Assembly: GCA_039208045.1 (NCBI GenBank)
Contig: JBCCRH010000152.1
Location: 1-12,134 of the forward strand
Origin: JBCCRH01 sp039208045
Lineage (GTDB): Bacteria; Bacteroidota; Bacteroidia; Chitinophagales; Saprospiraceae
Direction of reading: 5' to 3'
Length of the DNA: 12,134 nucleotides
Position numbers and translations under genes: made by a program. Positions 7,016 to 12,134 of the stretch are shown in pieces. The notes beneath the pieces were generated by a model that ran no database searches, had not been told where the DNA came from, and saw only the letters and a program-made list of their open reading frames with translations. Numbering within the stretch: the stretch's first letter is position 1; each line of letters opens with the position of its first letter.

Positions 7016-7995
7016 TTAATAATATCATACAACTTATCAAGATTGGGGGTGAGGATAATTTCGGTGCGCCGATTTTGAGCCTTACCCTCGCTCGTATCAT
7101 TGGGGGCGACAGGGAAATACTCGCCACGTCCGCTCGCTATGACTCGCTTGGGGTCCACCCCATTTTTGGTTAACTCTTTCACAACTGCTGTTGCTCTATC
7201 GACGCTCAAATCCCAGTTGAATCCAGATTCTCCATCTGTATCGGTATGGCCCTCTACAGTGATATTGATCTCAGCGTTTGTATCGAGCGCGGTTGCCAAC
7301 TTGGCTAAGGCCTCTTTTCCTGCTGCGTTGATGCTTTTACTACCGGATTTAAAGAGTAGGTTCTGGCTAAGGGATACATAGACTTTACCATTTACCTCTC
7401 TTACTTGCAGTAGTTCTGCATCAGAGAAACCGCGAAGGGCATCGGCTACGACGCTTCTCAGTGCTTTTAGTTTTGCTTCTTGCTGGTTGATTGCTGCTTC
7501 TAACTCGTTGACACGAGCTTCCCGTTTTTTTACTTCTGCGGCAAGGGTCTCGTTGCTCTTTTGCTGATTTTCTAGATCAGCTTTTAGTCGTTCCAAATCT
7601 TTTTCTCTCCGATCCAATTCTCGCTGCTGAGAACTGAGAGTGCCGACTAGGGCTGTTTTTTCGTCAGAAGAAGCTTCTACCAATTTCTCATTTTCAGCTA
7701 AGAGGCGGTCGTAGCGTTTTAGCAAATCCTCGTTTGTTTTATCCAAGCGCTCGTAGCGGTCGCGCTCTGTACGTAGGTCTTTCGACAAATTGCCATTGTC
7801 ATGTTCTAGGTCGTCAATTTGTTTGGTTTGCTGGGTAAGCGTGGTTTCTGCCTCTTTGAGTTGCCGCTCTAAGTTCCGTACTTGCTCTGCTAGCTTGTTC
7901 TTTCTGGTTTCTGCTTCCTCAAATTTTCGGTAAGAGACGCAGGAGCTCAAGCCTCCAATAAAAGCAATAGCTACTACGATAGGTAGGATTCTCAT
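7009..7995 (-). CDS. OmpA-family lipoprotein with long coiled coil
   Basis: 328 residues. The N terminus is a lipoprotein signal (hydrophobic residues 3-15, lipobox LSSC with the acylated Cys19). Residues about 24-180 are a charged heptad-rich coiled coil (Glu, Lys, Gln, Arg, Leu; for example RNLERQLKEAETTLTQQ). Residues about 203-316 are an OmpA C-terminal domain: INITVEGHTDTDG (243-255), LSVDRATAVV (263-272), RVIASGRGEYFPV (284-296) and NRRTEI (308-313) are the usual peptidoglycan-binding signature blocks. It is therefore expected to tether the outer membrane to the cell wall across the periplasm, like other Bacteroidota OmpA lipoproteins. Length and motifs are complete. The ATG at 7995 fits the signal peptide exactly. 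The promoter was not identified; the upstream gap carries a short AATCCAAATCCG-like repeat and then a long-hairpin element. Confidence 0.93.
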   Translation of the reverse strand: MRILPIVVAIAFIGGLSSCVSYRKFEEAETRKNKLAEQVRNLERQLKEAETTLTQQTKQIDDLEHDNGNLSKDLRTERDRYERLDKTNEDLLKRYDRLLAENEKLVEASSDEKTALVGTLSSQQRELDRREKDLERLKADLENQQKSNETLAAEVKKREARVNELEAAINQQEAKLKALRSVVADALRGFSDAELLQVREVNGKVYVSLSQNLLFKSGSKSINAAGKEALAKLATALDTNAEINITVEGHTDTDGESGFNWDLSVDRATAVVKELTKNGVDPKRVIASGRGEYFPVAPNDTSEGKAQNRRTEIILTPNLDKLYDIINQ

Positions 7996-8083
7996 GTAGG
8001 TTGTTTTTGGTAAATTTCTTCAGGGGGAATTTAGGGGTTTTCGATTGGAACGGCAAATTTGGATTCGGATTTGGATTGTAAAT

Positions 8084-8258
8084 TAGACTTGTTCCGCCGG
8101 TCACGAATGAGCGAAAGCGTAGCAAATTTTATTCTGAACAAGGCAAAAAACGCAGGCGATGCCTAAGCATCGGCGTCCCGATAATTATCGGGATTTAACG
8201 CAGTGCAGGATGGAATTTTGCCGCTTGCAGCCATTTAGTGGCTGGCGAAACAAGTCTA
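8084..8258 (+). repeat. Long-hairpin repeat element, copy 1 (MITE- or REP-like)
   Basis: A 175-bp element whose ends are inverted repeats: TAGACTTGTTCCGCCGGTCA at the left and its counterpart at the right match at 17 of 20 positions by manual alignment. Imperfect complementarity continues inward over about 55 bases per arm (8084-8139 with 8203-8258); several mismatches are G-T pairs, for example AATTTTATTCTG with CAGGATGGAATT. The centre carries a core (8138-8175) that matches copy 2 at 11809-11846 at 35 of 38 positions in reverse orientation, with a CGATGC/GCATCG hairpin and two AACGCAG direct repeats. No transposase is present, so it would be non-autonomous. No target-site duplication is obvious. 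Confidence 0.75.
8176..8193. repeat. 18-bp perfect palindrome inside repeat copy 1
   Basis: TCCCGATAATTATCGGGA is its own reverse complement. It lies between the core hairpin and the second AACGCAG of copy 1. Copy 2 has only a short GAGGCTTTT-type spacer at the same place, so the palindrome looks like an insertion into, or an alternative apical stem of, this copy. Confidence 0.8.
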
Positions 8259-8287
8259 TTAGATGCTGCTGAGGTGGGTGAGTGATA

Positions 8288-8387
8288 GGAGGTGTTGTCT
8301 GAATCCGCCTTAAGCGGAAGAGTGCCGGATAGCACGGTTCATTCTGCTAACTTTGGTATTGCTTGGGCAGCAGAATGAGACACCCCC
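8288..8387. other. Cluster of hairpins that could form a four-helix junction
   Basis: Three local stems lie in a row: TCCGC/GCGGA (8304-8308 with 8314-8318), GTGC/GCAC (8322-8325 with 8332-8335) and CATTCTGCT/AGCAGAATG (8340-8348 with 8369-8377). They are closed by an imperfect outer stem (GGTGTTGTCT at 8291-8300 with AGACACCCCC at 8378-8387). The layout resembles a structured RNA or a second decayed repeat. It would lie in the groEL 3' untranslated region on the minus strand, and no known RNA family is recognised. Confidence 0.4.
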
Positions 8388-8447
8388 AAAAAGAAAAAGC
8401 CCTCTCCTCTGCGAAATAGCAAAAGAAAGGACTGTTTGTTTTAATGG

Positions 8448-8471
8448 GTAGTCGAGCATAGCCGAGACTAC
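8448..8471 (-). terminator. Hairpin spanning the groEL stop codon, weak terminator candidate
   Basis: GTAGTC (8448-8453) pairs with GACTAC (8466-8471); in another register TCG/CGA and GC/GC pairs extend the stem. The groEL TAG stop lies within it. On the minus strand it is followed by CCCATTAAAACA, not a T run, so termination here is uncertain. Confidence 0.3.
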
Positions 8472-10108
8472 ATCATCCCTGGCATACCTCCTGGCATTCC
8501 ACCTGGCATACCTCCTCCAGCACCTTCTGGCTCTGGCTTATCGTTGATTACACACTCAGTGGTGAGTACCATACCTGCGATAGAAGCGGCATTTTCTAAA
8601 GCAATACGGGTTACTTTAGTTGGGTCGATCACACCTGCTTTCTTCAAGTCTTCGAACTTGTCGGTGCGAGCGTTATAGCCTGAGCTTCCTTTGCTGTTGA
8701 GTACGCGCTGTAGTACGACAGAGCCTTCTACACCAGCATTGTCAGCGATGGTACGAAGCGGTGCTTCTAGTGCTTTCTTCACGATTTGCATACCGATGGT
8801 CTCATCTTCGTTAGCGCCTTTTTTGTTACGTAAAGTTGCAATGGCACGCACTAAGGCTACCCCACCACCAGCTACGATACCTTCTTCTACAGCTGCACGA
8901 GTTGCATGCAAAGCATCATCTACGCGATCTTTCTTTTCCTTCATTTCTACCTCAGTAGCAGCACCTACGTACAATACGGCTACCCCACCTGACAACTTCG
9001 CTAGACGCTCTTGTAGCTTCTCGCGATCGTAATCAGAAGTAGTCGTTTCGATCTGTTGCTTGATCTGGTTGATACGAGCTTGGATCATTTCCTCGTCGCC
9101 AGCACCGTTTACGATCGTGGTGTTATCCTTGTCTACTACGATTTTCTCGGCAGAGCCCAAGTGCTCCATCGTGGTGTTGTCTAGCTTATAGCCCTTTTCT
9201 TCAGAGATTACAGTACCTCCTGTCAAAATGGCAATATCTTCTAGCATTGCTTTACGGCGGTCACCAAAGCCAGGCGCTTTCACCGCAACTACCTTCAAGT
9301 TAGCACGTAGGCGGTTTACTACTAATACCCCTAATGCTTGACTTTCGATGTCTTCAGCAATGATTAATAAGGAACGACCTGCGCCTACTACTTTTTCTAA
9401 GATCGGCACAATGTCCTGCATGTTAGAAATCTTCTTATCGTGGATAAGAATTAGTGGGCTTTCGTACTCAGAAGTCATGTCTTCTGTGTTGGTTACGAAG
9501 TATGGAGAGAGGTAACCGCGGTCAAACTGCATACCCAATACTTCATCCACATAGGTTTCGGTACCTTTTGCTTCTTCTACAGTGATTACTCCATCTTTGG
9601 TTACACGCTCCATTGCATCTGCAATCAAGCTACCGATTTGGTTATCATTGTTAGCAGAAACAGCACCTACCTGACGGATTTTCTCAAAATCATCACCAAT
9701 CAATTCTGACTGCTCTTTCAAGTTTTCGATCACGCCTTTTACTGCCTTGTCGATACCACGCTTCAAGTCCATTGGATTAGCACCAGCAGCAACATTTTTC
9801 AAGCCAGCTGTGATCATCGCTTGCGCTAAAACGGTAGCAGTAGTGGTACCATCACCAGCAATATCTGCGGTTTTGGAAGCTACTTCTTTTACCATTTGAG
9901 CACCCATGTTCTCTACAGCATCTTCGAGCTCTACTTCCTTTGCTACGGTTACGCCATCTTTGGTTATTTGTGGTGCACCAAAGCTTTTCTGGATCACTAC
10001 GTTACGACCTTTGGGGCCTAGGGTTACTTTCACTGCATTGGCAAGTGCGTCAACACCAGATTTTAAGCGTTCTCTGGCGTCTCTATTAAAGCTAATTTCT
10101 TTAGCCAT
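8468..10108 (-). CDS. groEL: Chaperonin GroEL (Hsp60)
   Basis: 546 residues, full length. This is the 60-kDa subunit of the double-ring ATP-driven folding chamber that works with GroES in the cytoplasm. Family marks: MAKEISFNRDARERL N terminus, LGPKGRNVVI (30-39), the DGVTVAKEVEL block (51-61), the ATP-site GDGTTT (85-90) with its catalytic Asp, the apical-domain VKAPGFGDRRKAMLEDIAIL stretch, the AAVEEGIVAGGG signature (about 403-414), and the C-terminal TTECVIND followed by a GGMPGGMPGGMPGMM tail that projects into the cavity in homologues. No key residue is missing. It is the second gene of a groES-groEL pair with a 55-base gap, both on the minus strand. I did not see a CIRCE-type repeat (TTAGCACTC-N9-GAGTGCTAA) upstream, so HrcA-type control is not supported. 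Confidence 0.99.
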   Translation of the reverse strand: MAKEISFNRDARERLKSGVDALANAVKVTLGPKGRNVVIQKSFGAPQITKDGVTVAKEVELEDAVENMGAQMVKEVASKTADIAGDGTTTATVLAQAMITAGLKNVAAGANPMDLKRGIDKAVKGVIENLKEQSELIGDDFEKIRQVGAVSANNDNQIGSLIADAMERVTKDGVITVEEAKGTETYVDEVLGMQFDRGYLSPYFVTNTEDMTSEYESPLILIHDKKISNMQDIVPILEKVVGAGRSLLIIAEDIESQALGVLVVNRLRANLKVVAVKAPGFGDRRKAMLEDIAILTGGTVISEEKGYKLDNTTMEHLGSAEKIVVDKDNTTIVNGAGDEEMIQARINQIKQQIETTTSDYDREKLQERLAKLSGGVAVLYVGAATEVEMKEKKDRVDDALHATRAAVEEGIVAGGGVALVRAIATLRNKKGANEDETIGMQIVKKALEAPLRTIADNAGVEGSVVLQRVLNSKGSSGYNARTDKFEDLKKAGVIDPTKVTRIALENAASIAGMVLTTECVINDKPEPEGAGGGMPGGMPGGMPGMM

Positions 10109-10163
10109 TGTGTTTGCGATTTTTTGTTAAATGGTTTTTAAAAAAGGAAAGGAAAAACTTGGA

Positions 10164-10439
10164 TTATGCGTCTGTCAAAATGACAAGGATGTCATCTTCG
10201 CGCATAATCAAATAGTCATGGCCTTGGTAGTTCAGTTCTTGGCCAGCGTACTTTCCGTATAGAACAGCGTCTCCAACCTGAACGGTCATAAGATTTCCAT
10301 CTTTACCAGGACCAACGGCTACGATTTCACCACGGAGTGGCTTTTCCTTGGCTGTATCAGGAATAATAATACCGCCAGTCGTTTTTTCTTCAGCCGGAGC
10401 AGGTTTTACAACAACCCTATCGTTAATAGGCTTCATCAT
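10164..10439 (-). CDS. groES: Co-chaperonin GroES (Hsp10)
   Basis: 91 residues with the start at ATG 10439 (MMKPINDRVVVKPA); the adjacent ATG at 10436 is equally plausible. A frame extension to 10496 would add 19 residues (through NENHKSFCI) that no GroES has, so I reject it. GroES caps the GroEL ring as a heptamer. Visible features are the N-terminal beta-strand INDRVVVKPAPAEEKT, the mobile loop around EKTTGGIIIPDTAKEKPLRG (about 18-37) that contacts GroEL, the roof segment IVAVGPGKDGN and the C-terminal DYLIMREDDILVIL. Length is normal for the family. It begins the groESL unit downstream of the strong secG terminator, so its promoter should lie within 10440-10623. Confidence 0.97.
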   Translation of the reverse strand: MMKPINDRVVVKPAPAEEKTTGGIIIPDTAKEKPLRGEIVAVGPGKDGNLMTVQVGDAVLYGKYAGQELNYQGHDYLIMREDDILVILTDA

Positions 10440-10560
10440 AATGCAAAAACTTTTATGGTTTTCGTTAGTAAATGTTATAACAATGTTTGTGGACATTCTC
10501 CTATCAACATAGGTTATGCCAAACTCGTATTTATGACAAAATAACAGGTGTGAGTACCCA

Positions 10561-10615
10561 TTTGGTCGATGGCCTGACAGCTTGCATTGTCAATTTGACA
10601 AGATTTGGTCGATGG
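10561..10615. promoter_or_regulatory. Operator-like palindrome and direct repeats upstream of groES
   Basis: TTGTCAATTTGACAA (10587-10601) is a perfect 7-bp inverted repeat around one central T. It is bracketed by two exact copies of TTTGGTCGATGG (10561-10572 and 10604-10615), and another TGACAG half-site lies at 10575-10580. The block sits between the secG terminator and groES, about 120-180 bases before the groES start, where a regulator of the chaperonin operon could bind. No known heat-shock operator matches it. Confidence 0.45.
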
Positions 10616-10623
10616 TGGTCAAA

Positions 10624-10661
10624 AAAAATGGCGTCTTGATCATGATCGAGACGCCATTTTT
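10624..10661 (-). terminator. Strong intrinsic terminator after secG
   Basis: AAAAATGGCGTCT (10624-10636) and AGACGCCATTTTT (10649-10661) form a 13-bp perfect stem. The 12-base loop contains the palindrome GATCATGATC, which can extend the stem. On the minus strand, 15 bases after the secG stop, the GC-rich stem is followed by a run of eight T, the classical form. A-T pairs on both flanks could let it work in both directions. It separates secG from groESL transcription. Confidence 0.85.
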
Positions 10662-10676
10662 GAGCTTGGGCTCTAT

Positions 10677-10940
10677 TTATTGGGAAAGTAGCTGTTCACC
10701 AGCACCTCCATCAGAACCTACCATAAGGGTAGTGATAATACATAGTATAAACAGGGTTGCTGCCAATACCCAAGTGATTTTTTCAATAAAATCAGTTGAT
10801 TTTGCAGCGCCAAACATTTGATTGGCTTGTGTACCACCAAAAGTAGAGTCTACCCCACCACCTTTAGGGTTTTGAATTAGTACTGCGCCCATTAGCAATA
10901 CACACACTAGGGCAATCAATACGGTCATAAACGTCAACAT
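10677..10940 (-). CDS. secG: Protein translocase subunit SecG
   Basis: 87 residues. SecG is the small inner-membrane subunit that assists SecYE/SecA protein export. The sequence has the two-helix SecG plan: TM1 about 3-22 (FMTVLIALVCVLLMGAVLIQ), the conserved cytoplasmic loop NPKGGGVDSTFGG and the NQMFGAAKSTDF segment (about 24-51), then TM2 about 54-74 and a short Gly/Ser tail. Length fits Bacteroidota SecG. The ATG at 10940 is used; ATG 10928 would still leave TM1 almost whole. A strong terminator follows directly. The gene upstream encodes a 225-residue exported protein, and a weak promoter candidate lies between them. Confidence 0.95.
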   Translation of the reverse strand: MLTFMTVLIALVCVLLMGAVLIQNPKGGGVDSTFGGTQANQMFGAAKSTDFIEKITWVLAATLFILCIITTLMVGSDGGAGEQLLSQ

Positions 10941-10974
10941 ATCCGCTTCTTTTAGTCGTTTTTAAAAACTCACG

Positions 10975-11006
10975 CAAAGTAAGGGCTTTTTTGGTAGATT
11001 TTCAAG
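10975..11006 (-). promoter_or_regulatory. Weak promoter candidate for secG
   Basis: On the minus strand CTTG (11006-11003) is followed after 20 bases by TTACTTTG (10982-10975), close to the TTTG-N19-21-TAnnTTTG pattern but one base off in the -7 box. The start of transcription would lie about 30 bases before the secG ATG. Confidence 0.3.
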
Positions 11007-11023
11007 GAAATAGAAAGGAGCAT

Positions 11024-11701
11024 TTATTGTCCATCGTAAATTTGGACAGCTTCGCGGTATTTTTCTCTTTTTCTTCTGTTGAAAGATAATGGTATGGCGA
11101 AGGTGCCAACTGAGAAGACCGTGAGTAATGCTCCGTCAAAGTTGAATCGATCTGAATTTTCAAATTGCTGGGGTAGGGTAGAGCCAGCAAATAAAATAGC
11201 GGCTATTGGAATGGTATACGATAAGCGTTCCCAAAGGCGCAGTCGTTTTGCTTCATTTAGTAGTTTGATAGATTGAGGATCACTGGCTAAGTCTAGCCTT
11301 AGGTTTTTAGCATTAAATCGCTTTAAGCGACCATTTTCACCAGCTTCATAGCGATCGGAAGTTTTTTTGACTAGCTTTTTACTGTATAGGGCAAATGGCA
11401 CCATATCATTGGTAGAATAGATATCATATTTTGGATTATCTTCTTTGCGCTGATAAATTTTATAGCGTTGCCCGGGATTCTCAAAGCGGTAGACTAAGGT
11501 GTCTTTTTGGTAGCGTTTAATATTTTGTAAGGTGAGTCGGTCTCCTTCCACCAAGATACTGATGATACCATTCCTGTTTTCAAGCTGATAGTCGCTGGTA
11601 TAATAACTTTTGCCTTCCCAAGTATCAACTTTTACAGGCGTTCGCTGTGCGAATAAGCAAATGCTGAAGAGCATCAAAATAAGTGTAATAATAGAGCGCA
11701 T
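11024..11701 (-). CDS. Exported protein of unknown function with C-terminal membrane segments, 225 aa
   Basis: I do not recognise a family. Residues 1-18 are a signal peptide (MRSIITLILMLFSICLFA before Gln19). The next 120 residues are polar and beta-like with many Tyr, Asp and Lys (KVDTWEGKSYYTSDYQLENR, KYDIYSTNDMVPFALYSKKL). Near the end are two hydrophobic stretches, about 158-173 (RLSYTIPIAAILFAGS within it) and 189-206 (DGALLTVFSVGTFAIP within it). A basic tail, FNRRKREKYREAVQIYDGQ, follows; A-V-x-I-Y-type ends occur in other Bacteroidota exported proteins. This plan suggests an envelope protein held in the inner membrane by its C terminus. It lies between the TPR gene and secG on the same strand. 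The ATG at 11701 fits the signal peptide exactly. The upstream gap to the TPR gene is filled by a repeat element. Confidence 0.8.
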   Translation of the reverse strand: MRSIITLILMLFSICLFAQRTPVKVDTWEGKSYYTSDYQLENRNGIISILVEGDRLTLQNIKRYQKDTLVYRFENPGQRYKIYQRKEDNPKYDIYSTNDMVPFALYSKKLVKKTSDRYEAGENGRLKRFNAKNLRLDLASDPQSIKLLNEAKRLRLWERLSYTIPIAAILFAGSTLPQQFENSDRFNFDGALLTVFSVGTFAIPLSFNRRKREKYREAVQIYDGQ

Positions 11702-11732
11702 CGTTTTTGCCTAAAAGATATTGAATTTATTA

Positions 11733-11904
11733 GACTTGAGTAACAGTCAAAGAATAACTTCTCGATTTATGGCTGGCTCTTTTGCTCTAATACTGCGTTG
11801 AAAAGCCTCGTCGATGCTAAGGCATCGCCTGCGTTTTTCGCCTTGTCTTAGAGCAAAATCTCCTTGCCAAAATGCGGAACTTATTCTTTGGCTGTTACTA
11901 AGTC
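11733..11904 (-). repeat. Long-hairpin repeat element, copy 2, overlapping a gene end
   Basis: A 172-bp near-palindrome. The left end 11733-11761 (GACTTGAGTAACAGTCAAAG onward) and the right end 11877-11904 match as inverted repeats at 26 of 28 aligned positions with one extra G. An inner perfect 11-bp pair, TTTTGCTCTAA (11780-11790) and TTAGAGCAAAA (11848-11858), keeps the stem going. The core at 11809-11846 is the reverse complement of the copy 1 core with three differences. The right end covers the last codons and the stop of the TPR gene (11898-11900). In minus-strand RNA it would fold directly after that gene and might act as a terminator or 3'-end stabiliser. Confidence 0.75.
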
Positions 11905-12134
11905 AACCTCTTTTTCACGTTTTCGATGGCCGCCTGGTATTTTGCTTTCTCTTCTGGATGAATGGCTATTAGGCGTTCATATACTTCAATCGCTTTTTCG
12001 TAGTACCCTTGATCTATCAATAGTTTCGCAAGGGTCTCGGTGGCTATATCGGGGCTATCTTTGAGGCTCTTTTTGGCGAAAGCAACGATGGGGTCTATTT
12101 TCTTTTTTTTCTTTTTGGGGCGGAGGGGGGAGGG
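11898..12134 (-). CDS. TPR protein, C-terminal part (5' end outside window)
   Basis: The frame enters at the right edge and runs 78 codons to a TAG at 11898-11900. It starts with a Pro/Lys-rich linker (PSPLRPKKKKKKIDPIV) encoded by the A/C-rich minus-strand end of the window. Two helices follow, SLKDSPDIATETLAKLLIDQ and GYYEKAIEVYERLIAIHPEE; the latter is a clear tetratricopeptide unit (Gly, Tyr, Ala and Pro at the usual places). The end is KAKYQAAIENVKKRLT. This resembles the C terminus of Bacteroidota TPR proteins found near lptE and secG, but the domain that would identify it is missing. The last codons and stop lie inside repeat copy 2, so the native end may have been changed by that element. 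Confidence 0.75.
   Translation of the reverse strand, partial: PSPLRPKKKKKKIDPIVAFAKKSLKDSPDIATETLAKLLIDQGYYEKAIEVYERLIAIHPEEKAKYQAAIENVKKRLT

Larger units (their letters stand above)
7996..8467. other. 472-base intergenic region between groEL and the OmpA lipoprotein gene
   Basis: Both flanking genes are on the minus strand, so this is groEL 3' sequence and ompA-type 5' leader. It holds a small TTTGGATT direct repeat (about 8058-8078), a long-hairpin element (8084-8258), a cluster of hairpins (8288-8387) and a hairpin across the groEL stop codon (8448-8471). I see no protein-coding gene on either strand. Confidence 0.8.

Noticed and set aside
8691..9032. 113-codon open frame on the + strand inside groEL
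   Set aside because: Ser/Ala/Thr-rich translation is what the complement of groEL codons gives; no independent evidence.
10172..10187. TGTCAAAATGACA palindrome near the groES 3' end, similar to the one at 10587-10601
   Set aside because: It lies in coding sequence for the C-terminal VILTDA residues, so the likeness is probably chance.
10440..10496. N-terminal extension of GroES by 19 residues
   Set aside because: The extra residues do not fit the GroES family, which starts at the MKPINDRVVV strand.
10959..10970. GTTTTTAAAAAC palindrome upstream of secG
   Set aside because: Short, AT-only apart from its ends, and without spacing to a promoter that would make it a convincing operator.
1..12134. 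CRISPR array, tRNA, rRNA, insertion sequence or phage genes
   Set aside because: No regularly spaced repeats, no tRNA-like TTCGAATC arm, no rRNA sequence and no transposase, integrase or structural phage protein were seen on either strand.

Overview
The window looks like chromosomal DNA from a member of the Bacteroidota. Lewinella/Saprospira-type relatives (class Saprospiria) are my best guess, but that placement is by impression only. The reasons are a DUF5686/carboxypeptidase-regulatory outer-membrane protein, an HMG-CoA lyase of the ECPRDAMQG type, a GroEL with a Gly-Met tail next to groES and secG, a lipoprotein with a coiled coil and an OmpA domain, and start regions that carry TAnnTTTG -7 boxes instead of Shine-Dalgarno sites. 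No phage, plasmid, CRISPR or defence genes are visible. Most of the window is ordinary housekeeping or envelope sequence, and the unusual material lies between genes.

Layout, left to right. On the + strand, 78-4226 holds a 530-residue helical protein of unknown function followed by an 829-residue outer-membrane DUF5686 protein. Then come about 590 bases (4227-4815) rich in inverted repeats. These include a 15-bp perfect AT-rich inverted repeat, a leader hairpin that ends at a possible 26-codon micro-ORF, and a terminator-like hairpin. An orphan cysteine-containing gene of about 141 codons (4816-5241) follows, and its stop codon shares a CTAG with that of a converging two-helix membrane protein (5238-5468, minus). 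That small gene diverges from an HMG-CoA lyase (5596-6453, +), which is followed by a DUF962/Mpo1-like membrane protein (6542-7015, +).

Everything to the right is on the minus strand. The ompA-type lipoprotein (7009-7995) overlaps the 3' end of the DUF962 gene. Reading in the direction of transcription, the rest is a partial TPR protein running off the right edge, a 225-residue exported protein, secG, a strong intrinsic terminator, groES and groEL. The groESL pair therefore probably has its own promoter between the secG terminator and groES, where an operator-like palindrome and a 12-bp direct repeat lie.

Two gaps hold related long-hairpin repeats, 8084-8258 and 11733-11904. Each has terminal inverted repeats of 20-29 bases, and they share a 38-nt core that matches at 35 positions, in opposite orientation. 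The second overlaps the stop codon of the TPR gene. This is the clearest candidate for an undescribed element family. The second-best lead is the hairpin/micro-ORF/orphan-gene segment at 4446-5241. For three genes (HMG-CoA lyase, the small membrane protein, GroES) I use a start downstream of the longest possible frame and give the reasons in their entries.
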